Source: Streptomyces sp. TN58 (GTDB lineage Bacteria; Actinomycetota; Actinomycetes; Streptomycetales; Streptomycetaceae). Taken from it: a stretch of DNA of 64,000 nt. The notes beneath the pieces are model-generated. The model had not been told where the DNA came from. It saw only the letters and a list, made by a program, of their open reading frames with translations, and did not search any database. The translations under genes and the position numbers were made by a program. Every line of letters begins with the position of its first letter. Position 1 is the first letter of the stretch. Location: positions 6,796,001-6,860,000 of the forward strand of contig NZ_CP018870.1 in NCBI RefSeq assembly GCF_001941845.1, in the 5' to 3' direction. Of the stretch, positions 8,945 to 17,450 are shown one piece after another.

Positions 8945-8984
8945 ACAACGAGCAACCCGGTGAACCTATGCGGTCACAGCACTA

Positions 8985-9540
8985 GACGAGTAAGTCCGAA
9001 GTCTTCGCGCGCATGAAGCGAGGGTCTCACCGGGGCCGGCCCGTGACCTGGCGCAAGGGTTCCGGGGCCGCGATGAGCTCGCACTTCGTCCGCCTGCGGA
9101 TCCGCCTCGCGGGCCGCCGGCCCAAACCCGCCGCCAACGGCACGATCCCGCTGGTCTGGCTGGTCGCGCAGTGGCCCGAGAGCGAGGCCGAGCCGGTGAA
9201 GTACTGGATCTCGAACCTGCCCGCGAACATTCCCGCCAAGGACCTCGTCCGGCTCGCGAAAGCCCGCTGGCGGATCGAGCACGACTACCGCGAGCTGAAG
9301 ACCGCTCTGGGGCTGGACCATTTCGAGGGCCGCTCGTTCACCGGCCGGCACCGGCACGTCACCCTCGTCACCGCCGCCCACCTGTTCCTGACCGAACAGC
9401 GGAGGAACCCAAAAGTCCCTGCCAGGGCCTGACCCTCTACCCAAGCCCTGGACCTCCTCCAACACCTCATCGCCACCTGGACCGGCACCTGCCCCACCTG
9501 CCAGCAAACCGTGCCATGGCAGCCCTACGACACCACCTGA
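8985..9540 (+). pseudogene. IS701-family transposase remnant (C-terminal part)
   Basis: The sequence encodes the C-terminal half of an IS701-type transposase: RKGSGAAMSSHFVRLRIR, PLVWLVAQWP, then the characteristic AKARWRIEHDYRELKTALGL and FEGRSFTGRHRHVTLVTAAH. After LFLTEQRRNPKVPARA the frame stops, but the true tail (TQALDLLQHLIATWTGTCPT up to WQPYDTT) continues in another frame to TGA at the end. At least one frameshift is therefore present, and the N-terminal catalytic half is missing, cut at the IS630 right end. It is non-functional. Confidence 0.75.
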
Positions 9541-9639
9541 CAAAGCACTACCAAGGGCTGCCCCGTGCTCCCCGGCGGGCGCGCGGCGCCGGTTACAGCG
9601 CCGCGCCGCGTTGTCGCAAAGCGCCCGCATACGCCCAGC

Positions 9640-9720
9640 ATGAGGACGCTCCTCCGCCTTGCGATGCACCGCATCCGACACCGCGCGCTGATCCGCCAGG
9701 GATCACGGGACAGCCCTTAG
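9640..9720 (+). other. Possible 26-aa reading frame (RLAMHRIRHRAL motif)
   Basis: A tiny frame MRTLLRLAMHRIRHRAL... ends at TAG and overlaps the stop of the convergent response-regulator gene. A related stretch, MTLRLARHRARHRAP, is present on the minus strand starting at 30218, next to an IS end. The similarity suggests both are pieces of one repeated accessory gene and not an independent peptide. There is no good ribosome-binding site. Confidence 0.25.
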
Positions 9721-10382
9721 CTGCCGACACGGACCAGGCCCGTCTCATAGGCGAGGATGACCAACTGGGCGCGGTCGCGGACGCCGAGCTTGGCGATGGC
9801 GCGGGTGACATGGGTCTTGGCGGTGTGCGGGCTGATGACGAGTTGTGCGGCGATTTGGTCGTTGGAGAGGCCGGTCGCGATCAGACGGGTCACCTCGATT
9901 TCCCGGGCGGTGAGCACGCGGAGACGCTCTGCGGTGTCGACGGGTGTCGCCGGGCGGTGCGCGAACTGCTCGATCACCCGCCGTGTCGCGCCCGGGGAGA
10001 GCAGTGCGTCGCCGGCAGCCACCGACCGGACGGCCTGACGCAGGTCTTCCGGTTCGATCTCCTTGGTGAGGAAGCCGCTTGCGCCGGCCCGCAAAGCCGC
10101 GAACACATACTCGTCGGTCTCGAAGGTCGTGAGCACGAGGACCCGGCAGCCCGTCAGTTCGGAGTCCGCCACGATCTTCCCGGTGGCGGTGAGGCCGTCG
10201 GTACCGGGCATGCGGATGTCCATCAGGACGACATCAGGGCGGACGGCGCGGGCCGTGCGCACGGCCTCGTCACCCGTTCCGGCCTCGCCGACGACCTCGA
10301 TGTCCTCGGCGCGCGCGAGAAGGCTGCTGAATCCGGCCCGTACGAGGGCCTGGTCGTCGGCCAGAAGTACCTTGATCGTCAT
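9717..10382 (-). CDS. NarL/LuxR-family response regulator
   Basis: A 221-residue regulator with an N-terminal receiver domain (acidic pair D9/D10, phospho-acceptor D55 in VVLMDIRMPG, conserved lysine in GFLTKEIEPEDL) and a C-terminal LuxR-type helix-turn-helix (LTAREIEVTRLIATGLSNDQ, HTAKTHVTRAIAKLGVRDRA). It should be phosphorylated by the histidine kinase encoded immediately upstream, whose stop overlaps this ATG as ATGA, and then bind DNA as a dimer. The family usually controls nearby export, membrane or antibiotic-stress genes. The DUF998 membrane protein in the same operon is the obvious candidate partner or target. All catalytic residues are present. Confidence 0.92.
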   Translation of the reverse strand: MTIKVLLADDQALVRAGFSSLLARAEDIEVVGEAGTGDEAVRTARAVRPDVVLMDIRMPGTDGLTATGKIVADSELTGCRVLVLTTFETDEYVFAALRAGASGFLTKEIEPEDLRQAVRSVAAGDALLSPGATRRVIEQFAHRPATPVDTAERLRVLTAREIEVTRLIATGLSNDQIAAQLVISPHTAKTHVTRAIAKLGVRDRAQLVILAYETGLVRVGS

Positions 10383-11575
10383 GGGCGGAAGCGTGGCACA
10401 GGGATGGCGGCCCGCACGACCCAGCCAACGCCCTCGCCGCCCTTGCCGCGCGGTCCTGCGGAGAAGTCGCCGCCGAGCGCCCGGACCCGTTCGCCCATGC
10501 CGCGTATGCCGTTTCCGGATCCGCCCGAGGCCGCCGCCGGGATCCGGCCGTCGTCGGTGATCTCCACATCCACCCGTCCGTGGCAGCACCGGATGCTCAC
10601 GTCGGCCCGGCAGGCCCGTGCGTGGCGGGCGGTGTTGGTGAGGGCCTCCTGGACGATCCGGTGAACGGCGAGGGAGACCGGTGCGGGGACGGCGGCGAGG
10701 TCGCCGGAGGTCTCCAGCCGGATGTCCAGCTCCGCCGATCTCATCCGGTCCACAAGAGGCTCGACTTGGGGAATTCCGGCCGTCGGATCATCGTGAGCCT
10801 CTCCCGGGGCGCGCAGCACGTGGACGAGTGCCCGAAGGTCCCGTACCGCCTCGGAACGGACCTGTTGGGCGGTGGTGAGTGCGGCCCGGGCATCCATCGG
10901 CGAGTCGTCCAGTGCCTCGGTCGCGACCCGCAGCTGGATCCCGACGACGGTGAGGGTGTGCCCGACGACGTCGTGCAGTTCTCGGGCGATCTCCAGGCGG
11001 GCCTCCGCGATCCGGCGGCCGGCCTCCAACTCCCCTTCCCGCGCGGCCCGCAGCAGGCGCTCGTCGAGTTCGGCCCGCCACCGGAGGCGGTTGCGGTAGG
11101 CGGCCGCGGCGGCGAGAAGTACCGCCAGCCACAGGGCCTCGGTGCCAAGGGAGCCGAGGACCTCGCGTGGGGTGGCGCCGCCGGAGGTCGACTCCCAGGT
11201 CGCGGCGAAGGCCAGTTCCGTCAGGCCGACACCTGCGGCCCAGGCGAGTCCGGGGCGGCCGGGCCGGTCGTCGGCGGCCAGGGTCGCGTACGCGGCGGAC
11301 GCCGGCCACACCCAGCCGGTGTCGGTGAGCCCCGAGGAGCGGAACACGATGACGGCCTGCAGGCTCAGCAGGAGGACGGCGAGCGGCCACCGGCAGCGCA
11401 CCAGGAGGAGCAGGCTCAGCCACAGGGCGAGCGGTACGGCTCCCGCGAGGTCCAGTCGGCCGCCGAACCGGGCGGTGCCCGCCAGGACGGCAATGGCGGT
11501 GCCGACTGCGAGTAGCCAGTCGACGAGCCGCACCGAGCGCCGGCCGGCGGGGGTGGGGGCGGCAGGTCGGTCCAT
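10379..11575 (-). CDS. Sensor histidine kinase (HisKA_3 type)
   Basis: A 398-residue kinase, taking the start at MDRPAAPTPAGRRSVRLVDW. The N-terminal ~150 residues contain several hydrophobic spans (WLLAVGTAIAVLAG, ALWLSLLLLVRCRWPLAVLL), so sensing is at or in the membrane. The dimerisation/phospho-acceptor motif is EIARELHDVVGHTLTVVG, with the histidine of LHDVVGH. The ATPase domain shows IVQEALTNTARHA (N box) and GNGIRGMGERVRALGG (G box). It is translationally coupled to the response regulator (ATGA) and begins 7 bases after the DUF998 gene, so the three form one operon. The signal is unknown. Confidence 0.9.
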   Translation of the reverse strand: MDRPAAPTPAGRRSVRLVDWLLAVGTAIAVLAGTARFGGRLDLAGAVPLALWLSLLLLVRCRWPLAVLLLSLQAVIVFRSSGLTDTGWVWPASAAYATLAADDRPGRPGLAWAAGVGLTELAFAATWESTSGGATPREVLGSLGTEALWLAVLLAAAAAYRNRLRWRAELDERLLRAAREGELEAGRRIAEARLEIARELHDVVGHTLTVVGIQLRVATEALDDSPMDARAALTTAQQVRSEAVRDLRALVHVLRAPGEAHDDPTAGIPQVEPLVDRMRSAELDIRLETSGDLAAVPAPVSLAVHRIVQEALTNTARHARACRADVSIRCCHGRVDVEITDDGRIPAAASGGSGNGIRGMGERVRALGGDFSAGPRGKGGEGVGWVVRAAIPVPRFRP

Positions 11576-11582
11576 GCGCCGA

Positions 11583-12245
11583 TCATGCACGACGGTCCCG
11601 CCCCTGTTCCTGGCGGGAGCCCATCGCCACCGTGGCGAGCGCGATCCACCCCAAATCGACGGCGATGACCAGGCGTTCGACAAGACCGACGAGGGTGGGG
11701 GCGCCGACCGCCCCCAGCGACGGGCCGCCGTGCATCACGTCGACCAGGAAGACCGCGAGCGCAGCCGTTGTGGTGACCGAGGCCGCGGTGAAGAGGCTCA
11801 GGGCCGTGCGCAGGCCGGGCCGCCAGGCGGCCAGTGCCCGGCGGAGCAGCACCGCGGCAGTGGGCAGGGCCGCGAAGGCGAGGAAGGCGGCGTTGCCGTG
11901 GACGAGTTCGGAAGGGGAGGGGCGGCCCCACTGGCCAGGCGGGTCCGCGGGGAACAGGGCCGCGACCAGGATGCCGACTGTCCACACCGCGAGCGCCGCC
12001 CGGCCGGCCCGCCGGGCCCCGGTACCGAGCCGTATCGTGAGGACGGCGGAGGCGGTGCCGACGGCCAGCAGCGCGGCGGGGAGCAGCCAGCCGGCGGTGC
12101 CGTGCACGTACCGGCTGATGGTTTCGCCCACCAGCTCGTACTCCGAATTGAGTGCCTCCAGTACGGCCATCGCCAGTCCCGCGATGCCGACAAGGGCCAA
12201 CGGAGGCCGAACCCCCGCCACACACGCCGTGTTCGTCGCCGTCAT
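11583..12245 (-). CDS. DUF998 family membrane protein
   Basis: A 220-residue protein with about six hydrophobic spans (LALVGIAGLAMAVLEA, GWLLPAALLAVGTASAVL, LAVWTVGILVAALFPAD, NAAFLAFAALPTAAVLL and two near the C-terminus). The SEYELVGETISRYVHG and LFPADPPGQWGRPSP stretches are typical of DUF998 proteins, which are integral membrane proteins of unknown function common in actinobacteria. The start ATG follows GAGGAGG at good spacing. It is the first complete gene of the operon with the two-component system, so it may be part of the sensing apparatus or a target. The ATG overlaps the stop of a truncated upstream frame. Confidence 0.82.
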   Translation of the reverse strand: MTATNTACVAGVRPPLALVGIAGLAMAVLEALNSEYELVGETISRYVHGTAGWLLPAALLAVGTASAVLTIRLGTGARRAGRAALAVWTVGILVAALFPADPPGQWGRPSPSELVHGNAAFLAFAALPTAAVLLRRALAAWRPGLRTALSLFTAASVTTTAALAVFLVDVMHGGPSLGAVGAPTLVGLVERLVIAVDLGWIALATVAMGSRQEQGRDRRA

Positions 12246-12445
12246 GTTGTCCTCCTCGATTTCGTTCCGGTGATCCAGAACCTACGGAGGGGCAGCGGCG
12301 GCCACATCGCCCCGATGAGGGCGTCGGCCCGTACACCGAACGGTGTCGTTGCCCCCGCCAGCTGCACCAACCGGTGTACGGCATCGGTCGGCTCGACGCC
12401 GGGCGATCCGTTCAGGGGAGCAACCACACCCCCCGCGTAATGGTG
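12242..12445 (-). pseudogene. C-terminal remnant of an unidentified gene
   Basis: The minus-strand frame reading HHYAGGVVAPLNGSPGVEPT, then HRLVQLAGATTPFGVRADAL and WPPLPLRRFWITGTKSRRTT ends at TGA overlapping the DUF998 start (ATGA). This coupling and the GC3 bias suggest it is the tail of a gene once upstream in the operon. It loses coding character above about 12445, where unrelated fragments begin. No family recognised. Confidence 0.4.
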
Positions 12446-12540
12446 GAGAGGCGGCCCCCTGTCCCGGGGAAAGACCCGGCGGTCCGTGGCACGGCGGCCG
12501 CCGCGCGGCGGCCCCGCGGGCCGCACCGGCCGCACCGGAA

Positions 12541-12642
12541 GCCGCAGCCGGTGTCACCGCGTTCATCCTCGCCGGGCGCTACTTCGAGGCGCGCTCCAAG
12601 CGGAAGGCCGGCGCCGCGCTGCAGGCACTGCTGGAGCTCGGC
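12541..12642 (+). pseudogene. Fragment of a heavy-metal P-type ATPase
   Basis: Thirty-odd codons reading AAAGVTAFILAGRYFEARSK then RKAGAALQALLELG. This is the conserved transmembrane/cytoplasmic entry segment of copper-type (P1B) ATPases. No other part of such an ATPase is adjacent, so it is an isolated relic. It is abruptly replaced on the right by a minus-strand fragment of a different protein. Confidence 0.6.
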
Positions 12643-12842
12643 GGAGTAGCTGTCGGTGTCGGTGCCCAGTGCGTCGGTGAGGAGAGGTAGCCGCCGGTCC
12701 CGTTGGTCAGTTTGGTGAGCGCGGACGTGCTGACCTCCTGTGCGGCTCCCAGGCCGATGGCGAAGGTACGGGCGTTGATCAGTCCGCTGACCTCGTCGAG
12801 GAACTTGGGCTGGTTCCCGAGACCGTCGGTGAGCACCCTGAC
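12643..12842 (-). pseudogene. Fragment of a von Willebrand factor A-type protein
   Basis: The minus strand reads VRVLTDGLGNQPKFLDEVSG, INARTFAIGLGAAQEVSTSA and LTKLTNGTGGYL, then after a frameshift LTDALGTDTDSY. The LTDG, AIGLG and TGGYL blocks are the later strands of a vWA (integrin-type) domain. The MIDAS-containing N-terminal half is missing. It is a non-functional fragment. Confidence 0.55.
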
Positions 12843-12843
12843 C

Positions 12844-13074
12844 GGCGGCGTGTGGTGGCCGTACTGCGACGAGTGGGAAGTCACGCCGGCCGGCGCGCTG
12901 GACATCGACCACATGGTCCCGCTCGCCGGGGCCTGGGACTCCGGAGCAGCGGTATGGACCCCGGCGCGCCGTGAGGCGTACGCGGACGGCCAAGGCTCCT
13001 GCGCGACCTGGTTCCAGCCTGACCGGACCCGGCCGGACGAGGCGGGTGGCGGGCGCGGTCACCGGGTGCGGTGA
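12844..13074 (+). pseudogene. Fragment of an HNH (DUF1524/GmrSD-type) nuclease-like protein
   Basis: The frame reads GVWWPYCDEWEVTPAGALDI, DHMVPLAGAWDSGAAVW and TPARREAYAD. The DIDHMVPL..AW.SGA..WT..RR.AYA pattern is the active-site block of secreted HNH-type nucleases of actinobacteria, with the His of DHMVPL. Both the upstream signal-peptide part and the downstream part are absent. It is the rightmost piece of the fragment mosaic and ends 80 bases before an intact secreted-protein gene. Confidence 0.6.
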
Positions 13075-13153
13075 CAGGGGGTGCGAATATCGGCCACGCC
13101 GACCCCGCACGGATGTGCGACGATCTCTCGTCGCACATCACCGTGGGGGGTCC

Positions 13154-16015
13154 ATGACAACCGCATCGGCGTCCGGAAGACGCCTGTTTTCCACCGTATT
13201 GACGGGCTTGCTTGGCGTCCTCGCTGCGCTGCTCCTGCCAGTGGGCACCGCTCAGGCCGCACCGGTCGCCGAGGACTGCGTCGGCGTCACCGAGGGACGG
13301 TACGCGGGCACGTTCACCGCGGCCGGGCAGACGCACTGCCTGGAGCTGCCGAGCCAGCAGGGCGCCCGGATCGCTGCCCTCACCTCGCGCGGCGGCGCGG
13401 GTCTGACCGTCCAGGTCGAGGTGGTCGACCGGAACGGCACCGCGCAGTGCACCGCCGGTGACCTCGCCGAGGGCATCTGCGGGCTGACCGGCACGGCGCC
13501 GTTCCGCGCGCTGGTGCACGCCGACGACACCGAGGCCACCGGTCCGTACGGCGTCCACTTCGTCCGCACGGACGTCCTCCAGAAGAACTGTCAGACCCTG
13601 CCCGCGGGGACGTTCGCCGACGACTCGGGGACGGTGCGGCTGGAGACCGGCAACGGCGTCTTCTCGCACTGCCTGACGATCCCGGCCGACGCGCACTCCA
13701 CCTCCGAACTCCTGCGCATCCGCTACAGCCTTCCGGACGACGCGGACCTGTTCCCGGACTACGCGATCAGCCTGATCGACACCGATGGCAACGGGCCTTC
13801 CTGCCACAGCCACGCCACCCCGGGGCAGCAGCTCCGGACCGACGGCCTCACCAGCTGCTCCTTCACGGCGGGCAAGGCCTACACCGTGCTCCTGGAGGGG
13901 CAGGACGTCCCGCGCGGCCACACCCTGGACCGCCGCGACGTCACCGCTGCGGCCCGCGGCTGCGCCACCTCGGCGGCCACGGCGGTCGGAGCCCCGGCCA
14001 CGACCGGGACGTCCGGCCAGAGCGGCACCCTGCGCTGCCACCGGATCACCACGGCAGCCGCTACGGACCGGCTGCACGTCGACGTCCGGGACGCCCACGA
14101 CAGCACCAACATGCTGATCATGAACAACGCCGGCGACATCGCCTGCCATCCACGGACTTCGGCGTGCACGCCCACCGGTTCCACCGGCTACCAGGTCGTC
14201 ACCCAAGCTCCGGAGAACTGGTCCCTGCCCGCTTCCTACCGCCTCGACGCCTGGCGGATCGCCACCGCCGCCGGGCCCGCCGCTGACTGCGCGCGCTCGG
14301 GGTCGGTCGCGTACGGGTACGGCCCGCTGACCGGGACGCTCTTCGAGGAGCGGACCGGCGTGTGCGCCGTCCTGCCGAGCGTGAAGGGCGACCGGTTCAG
14401 GGCGACCATCACGGCCACGGACGACGGGTCGTACCTTCCGGTCCCCTCGCTGTACAACCAGGCCGGAAACAACCTCTGCATGGGAGGGTCGTCCTCGTAC
14501 GACTGCCAGGGCTCCGACCAGAGCCTGTTCGTCCTGGCCCTGCCGGATCGCACCGACCGTACGGCTTACCGCGCCGAGCTCGTCTGCACCACCGCTCCGT
14601 GCGGCTCGGAGGAGGTGACCATCGGGACGGTCACGCCGACCACTGTGCAGAGCGGTACCGTCGCCACCCTCACCGTTCAAGGAACGGCGCTGGGCACGAG
14701 CACCACTGTCGACCTGACCGGCGGGCCGGCGCCGCTGACGGCCAAGACCGTCTCGGTCTCCGACGACGCCCGCACCCTGAAGGCCACCGTGGACCTGCGC
14801 ACGGCTCCCGCGGGCCACTGGAACATCAGCGTGAGAGCACTGAGCCACCAGTACGCGGCCGGCACGCTGACGGTGACGCCGCCTGCGGTCTCCGGCCTGG
14901 GCACGTACAAGCCGGTCACCCCGACGCGGTTGATGGACACGCGCAGCGGGCTGGGTGTGCCGAAGGCGAAGGTGGGTCAGGGCGGCACGGTGACTCTGCA
15001 GGTCGCGGGTACCTCGACCATCCCGGCGTCGGGTGTCACGGCCGTGGTCCTGAACGTGACGGCGACCGACCCGACCACGGGCAGCCACGTGTCGGTGTAC
15101 CCGGACGGGACGCCGCGTTCGAGCGCCTCGAACCTGAACTTCACTGCCGGGCAGACGATTCCGAATCTGGTCGTCGTCCCCGTGGTGAACGGGAAGGTCA
15201 GCTTCTACAACAACGCCGGTTCGGTGGACCTGATCGCCGACGTGGCGGGCTACTACACGACGGACGGCTCGGGCTCCTCCTACAAGCCGGTCACCCCGAC
15301 GCGGTTGATGGACACGCGCAGCGGGCTGGGTGTGCCGAAGGCCAAGGTCGGCCAGGGCGGCACGGTGACCCTGCAGGTCGCGGGTACCTCGACCAGCCCG
15401 GCGTCGGGTGTCACGGCCGTCGTCCTGAACGTGACGGCGACCGACCCCACGACGGACAGCCACGTGTCGGTGTACCCGAACGGCACGACCCGTACCAGCG
15501 CCTCGAACCTCAACTTCACCACCGGGCAGACGATTCCGAACCTCGTGATCGTCCCCGTGGTGAACGGGAAGGTCAGCTTCTACAACAACGCCGGTTCGGT
15601 GGACCTGATCGCCGACGTGGCGGGCTACTACACGACGGACGGCTCGGGCTCCTCCTACAAGCCGGTCACCCCGACGCGGTTGATGGACACGCGCAGCGGG
15701 CTGGGTGTGCCGAAGGCCAAGGTCGGCCAGGGCGGCACGGTGACCCTGCAGGTCGCGGGTACCTCGACCATCCCGGCGTCGGGTGTCACGGCCGTCGTCC
15801 TGAACGTGACGGCGACCGACCCCACGACGGACAGCCACGTGTCGGTGTACCCGAACGGCACGACCCGTACCAGCGCCTCGAACCTCAACTTCACCACCGG
15901 GCAGACGATTCCGAACCTCGTGATCGTCCCCGTCGTCAACGGGAGGGTCAGTTTCTACAACAACGCGGGAGCGGTCGATCTGATCGCCGACGTGGCCGGC
16001 TACTACACGAAGTAG
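13154..16015 (+). CDS. Large secreted protein with three C-terminal beta-domain repeats
   Basis: A 953-residue exported protein. The signal peptide covers residues 1 to about 36 (SGRRLFSTVLTGLLGVLAAL ... GTAQAA). The middle ~470 residues are Cys-rich with several disulfide-like pairs (CVGVTEG, HCLELP, GPSCHSH, SGTLRCHRI) and look like repeated beta-sandwich units. Around residue 490-590 is an IPT/Ig-like segment (VTPTTVQSGTVATLTVQGTA). The last ~370 residues are three 125-residue repeats beginning YKPVTPTRLMDTRSGLG and ending DLIADVAGYYT. No catalytic motif was recognised, so it is more likely an adhesin or structural cell-surface protein. The ATG follows a G-rich site. A strong hairpin terminator follows the stop. 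Confidence 0.85.
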   Translation: MTTASASGRRLFSTVLTGLLGVLAALLLPVGTAQAAPVAEDCVGVTEGRYAGTFTAAGQTHCLELPSQQGARIAALTSRGGAGLTVQVEVVDRNGTAQCTAGDLAEGICGLTGTAPFRALVHADDTEATGPYGVHFVRTDVLQKNCQTLPAGTFADDSGTVRLETGNGVFSHCLTIPADAHSTSELLRIRYSLPDDADLFPDYAISLIDTDGNGPSCHSHATPGQQLRTDGLTSCSFTAGKAYTVLLEGQDVPRGHTLDRRDVTAAARGCATSAATAVGAPATTGTSGQSGTLRCHRITTAAATDRLHVDVRDAHDSTNMLIMNNAGDIACHPRTSACTPTGSTGYQVVTQAPENWSLPASYRLDAWRIATAAGPAADCARSGSVAYGYGPLTGTLFEERTGVCAVLPSVKGDRFRATITATDDGSYLPVPSLYNQAGNNLCMGGSSSYDCQGSDQSLFVLALPDRTDRTAYRAELVCTTAPCGSEEVTIGTVTPTTVQSGTVATLTVQGTALGTSTTVDLTGGPAPLTAKTVSVSDDARTLKATVDLRTAPAGHWNISVRALSHQYAAGTLTVTPPAVSGLGTYKPVTPTRLMDTRSGLGVPKAKVGQGGTVTLQVAGTSTIPASGVTAVVLNVTATDPTTGSHVSVYPDGTPRSSASNLNFTAGQTIPNLVVVPVVNGKVSFYNNAGSVDLIADVAGYYTTDGSGSSYKPVTPTRLMDTRSGLGVPKAKVGQGGTVTLQVAGTSTSPASGVTAVVLNVTATDPTTDSHVSVYPNGTTRTSASNLNFTTGQTIPNLVIVPVVNGKVSFYNNAGSVDLIADVAGYYTTDGSGSSYKPVTPTRLMDTRSGLGVPKAKVGQGGTVTLQVAGTSTIPASGVTAVVLNVTATDPTTDSHVSVYPNGTTRTSASNLNFTTGQTIPNLVIVPVVNGRVSFYNNAGAVDLIADVAGYYTK
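14906..16012 (+). repeat. Three 375-bp in-gene tandem repeats
   Basis: Units begin at 14906, 15281 and 15656 (TACAAGCCGGTCACC...). Units 2 and 3 are almost identical over their first ~270 bases, with essentially one Ser/Ile codon difference, then diverge toward the gene end. Unit 1 is more diverged. This pattern points to recent tandem duplication or gene conversion, and copy number may vary between strains. Confidence 0.85.
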
Positions 16016-16028
16016 CGCCGAAGCCCCG

Positions 16029-16061
16029 TCCGTGCGCCGGCCCGATCGGCCGGCGCACGGA
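16029..16061 (+). terminator. Hairpin terminator after the secreted-protein gene
   Basis: TCCGTGCGCCGGCC pairs perfectly (14 bp) with GGCCGGCGCACGGA across the loop CGATC, beginning 13 bases after the stop codon. There is no T-tract, which is common for Streptomyces terminators. Confidence 0.75.
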
Positions 16062-16958
16062 TGGCGCTGGCCGCCAGCGGGCCAGGTCGTTCCTCTCCGC
16101 CACAAGATCCGCTGTGAAGGCCCAGGTCGCAGACCTCGGGCCTTCGTTCGTTTGCAGCCCTGAAACCCATGGTCCAAGCTCCGCTGGCGCCTCGCGGTCG
16201 ACGAGATGGAGCGGGACCGGCTACGGCGGCACCGACGTGGAGTTCACCCCCGCCCCGTAAACCGGGGAGGACGGGAGCGGCGGCCGTCGGGCCCGGCTCG
16301 ACTGGCGTTGCCGGCCATCGCCGGCATCCGTACCGTCCTCAACTTCTTCCTCACCCGCGAGATCACCCAGGAACGCGCCGAGATGGAAGTCGAACAGAAG
16401 GAGGACTTACCGCAGCGACGATGAAGCGATGCTGCGGCCGGCCCCGCCGAAGAGCCCGTCGAACCGTCGAGACCACCGCCACCGCCACCGGCCCCGTCCG
16501 CGTCCGCGTCCAAGCCGTGGTGTTTTGCTACAGCCGTGCCCGCCACGCTCCTGCGCGACGTGGCCGAGGCGCTGGAGGCGGGCCGGCCGCACCGGTTGAA
16601 TGCCGTCGGTTGCGGCGTGCCGCGCACGCGGTGGCCGAGCTGGTCGCGCGCCGAGGGCCGGACCGAGGCGCCCGACCACTTCGGGCGGGCGGTCCGGGCG
16701 GCCGCCCCGAGTAGATCCTCCACACCGAAGGAGGCGACCGGTTCACCCGGAACGGCGAGACACTCCCTGCGGGGTCTGGGGTCGAGGCACCACCGACCCG
16801 AGTGGCAGGTCGCTGCCTGGTCCTCACGGCACGGACTACTGCTGGCCGGGGCCGATGACGGACTGGCCGATCTGGTCGGCCAGCCAGGAGGCGTGCCGTT
16901 CGTCGTGGGAAGACCCGCGGCGGCGCACCGTCACGAGAACGGTGTGGTCATCGGTGCG
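16062..16958. other. Gap with degraded coding fragments
   Basis: About 900 bases with no intact gene. A plus-strand stretch ending GYGGTDVEFTPAP before a TAA at 16260 and another starting VPATLLRDVAEALEAGRPHR near 16536 look like pieces of genes but lack starts or change frame. One fragment resembling DUF1622 is listed separately. This is probably decayed accessory DNA. Confidence 0.4.
16302..16424 (+). pseudogene. C-terminal fragment resembling a DUF1622 membrane protein
   Basis: The frame reads LALPAIAGIRTVLNFFLTRE then ITQERAEMEVEQKED before the stop. The IRTxLNFFLTRE block followed by an acidic tail resembles the end of DUF1622-type small membrane proteins. The N-terminal membrane helices are missing and no start is evident. 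It is a probable relic. Confidence 0.4.
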
Positions 16959-17450
16959 TCAGCCGACACCGATGTGGCGGCTGTTGAACAGGAGGAAGAC
17001 CCGGGCGTTGTTGGGTTCGCCGTGTAGATCGAGCTCCGGTACGTCGGGCCATATCAGCCCTGACCACCAGATCTCGCCGATGTTCGAGCCGACCAAGGCG
17101 GCGAACCCGTCCTCGATGGAGCCCACGGGCCGGTACTCCATCGATGCCCATAGCGGCAGCTGCGGAGAGAGGAACTCCGGATCACTGGGGAGGTCGGGTG
17201 CGTGGACACCGCCGTGCAGACCCGTGGGGTCGGACGGGTCACGTACCCAGTCGTCCGCATCCTCCTTCCGGAACCAGGCATCCGGCAGAGCCTCGCGTAT
17301 CCGCAGCACCTCGGGGACGGTGCGCAGCTCGACGTCGACCGAGACCTCGGCGTGCTGGCGGTCACCGATCGCCACAAGCCGTCGTGCCACGGACAGTGCC
17401 AAGGCAGAGTCCGGAGTGCGGAAGACCGGGTACGTGATCGGGCTGGACAT
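16959..17450 (-). CDS. Hypothetical protein, 163 aa
   Basis: The start is placed at the ATG of MSSPITYPVFRTPDSALALS, where GC3 bias begins. It is a soluble, acidic protein of mixed alpha/beta character, with an aromatic C-terminal part (GEIWWSGLIWPDVPEL then ARVFLLFNSRHIGVG). The strand-rich, Trp-containing profile resembles small binding or immunity-type proteins, but no family could be named. It lies isolated between two decayed stretches and opposite the preceding secreted-protein gene. Confidence 0.6.
   Translation of the reverse strand: MSSPITYPVFRTPDSALALSVARRLVAIGDRQHAEVSVDVELRTVPEVLRIREALPDAWFRKEDADDWVRDPSDPTGLHGGVHAPDLPSDPEFLSPQLPLWASMEYRPVGSIEDGFAALVGSNIGEIWWSGLIWPDVPELDLHGEPNNARVFLLFNSRHIGVG

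Larger units (their letters stand above)
7745..8984 (-). mobile_element. IS630-family insertion sequence
   Basis: The element is bounded by a TA dinucleotide on each side, the target duplication expected for IS630/Tc1-mariner. Its imperfect inverted ends read TAGTGCTGTGCCCGGAAAGG (left) and, inverted, TAGTGCTGTGACCGCATAGG (right). It carries one complete transposase gene on the minus strand and a strong hairpin just before that gene. It sits in the stop codon of a SUKH-like gene on the left and against a decayed IS701-type transposase on the right. With an intact reading frame and recognisable ends it may still be mobile. Confidence 0.85.

Noticed and set aside
12881..16177. Very long minus-strand open frame opposite the first secreted-protein gene
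   Set aside because: Its composition (His/Arg/Gly runs) is a mirror of the repeats on the coding strand, while the plus frame has a signal peptide and clear domains.
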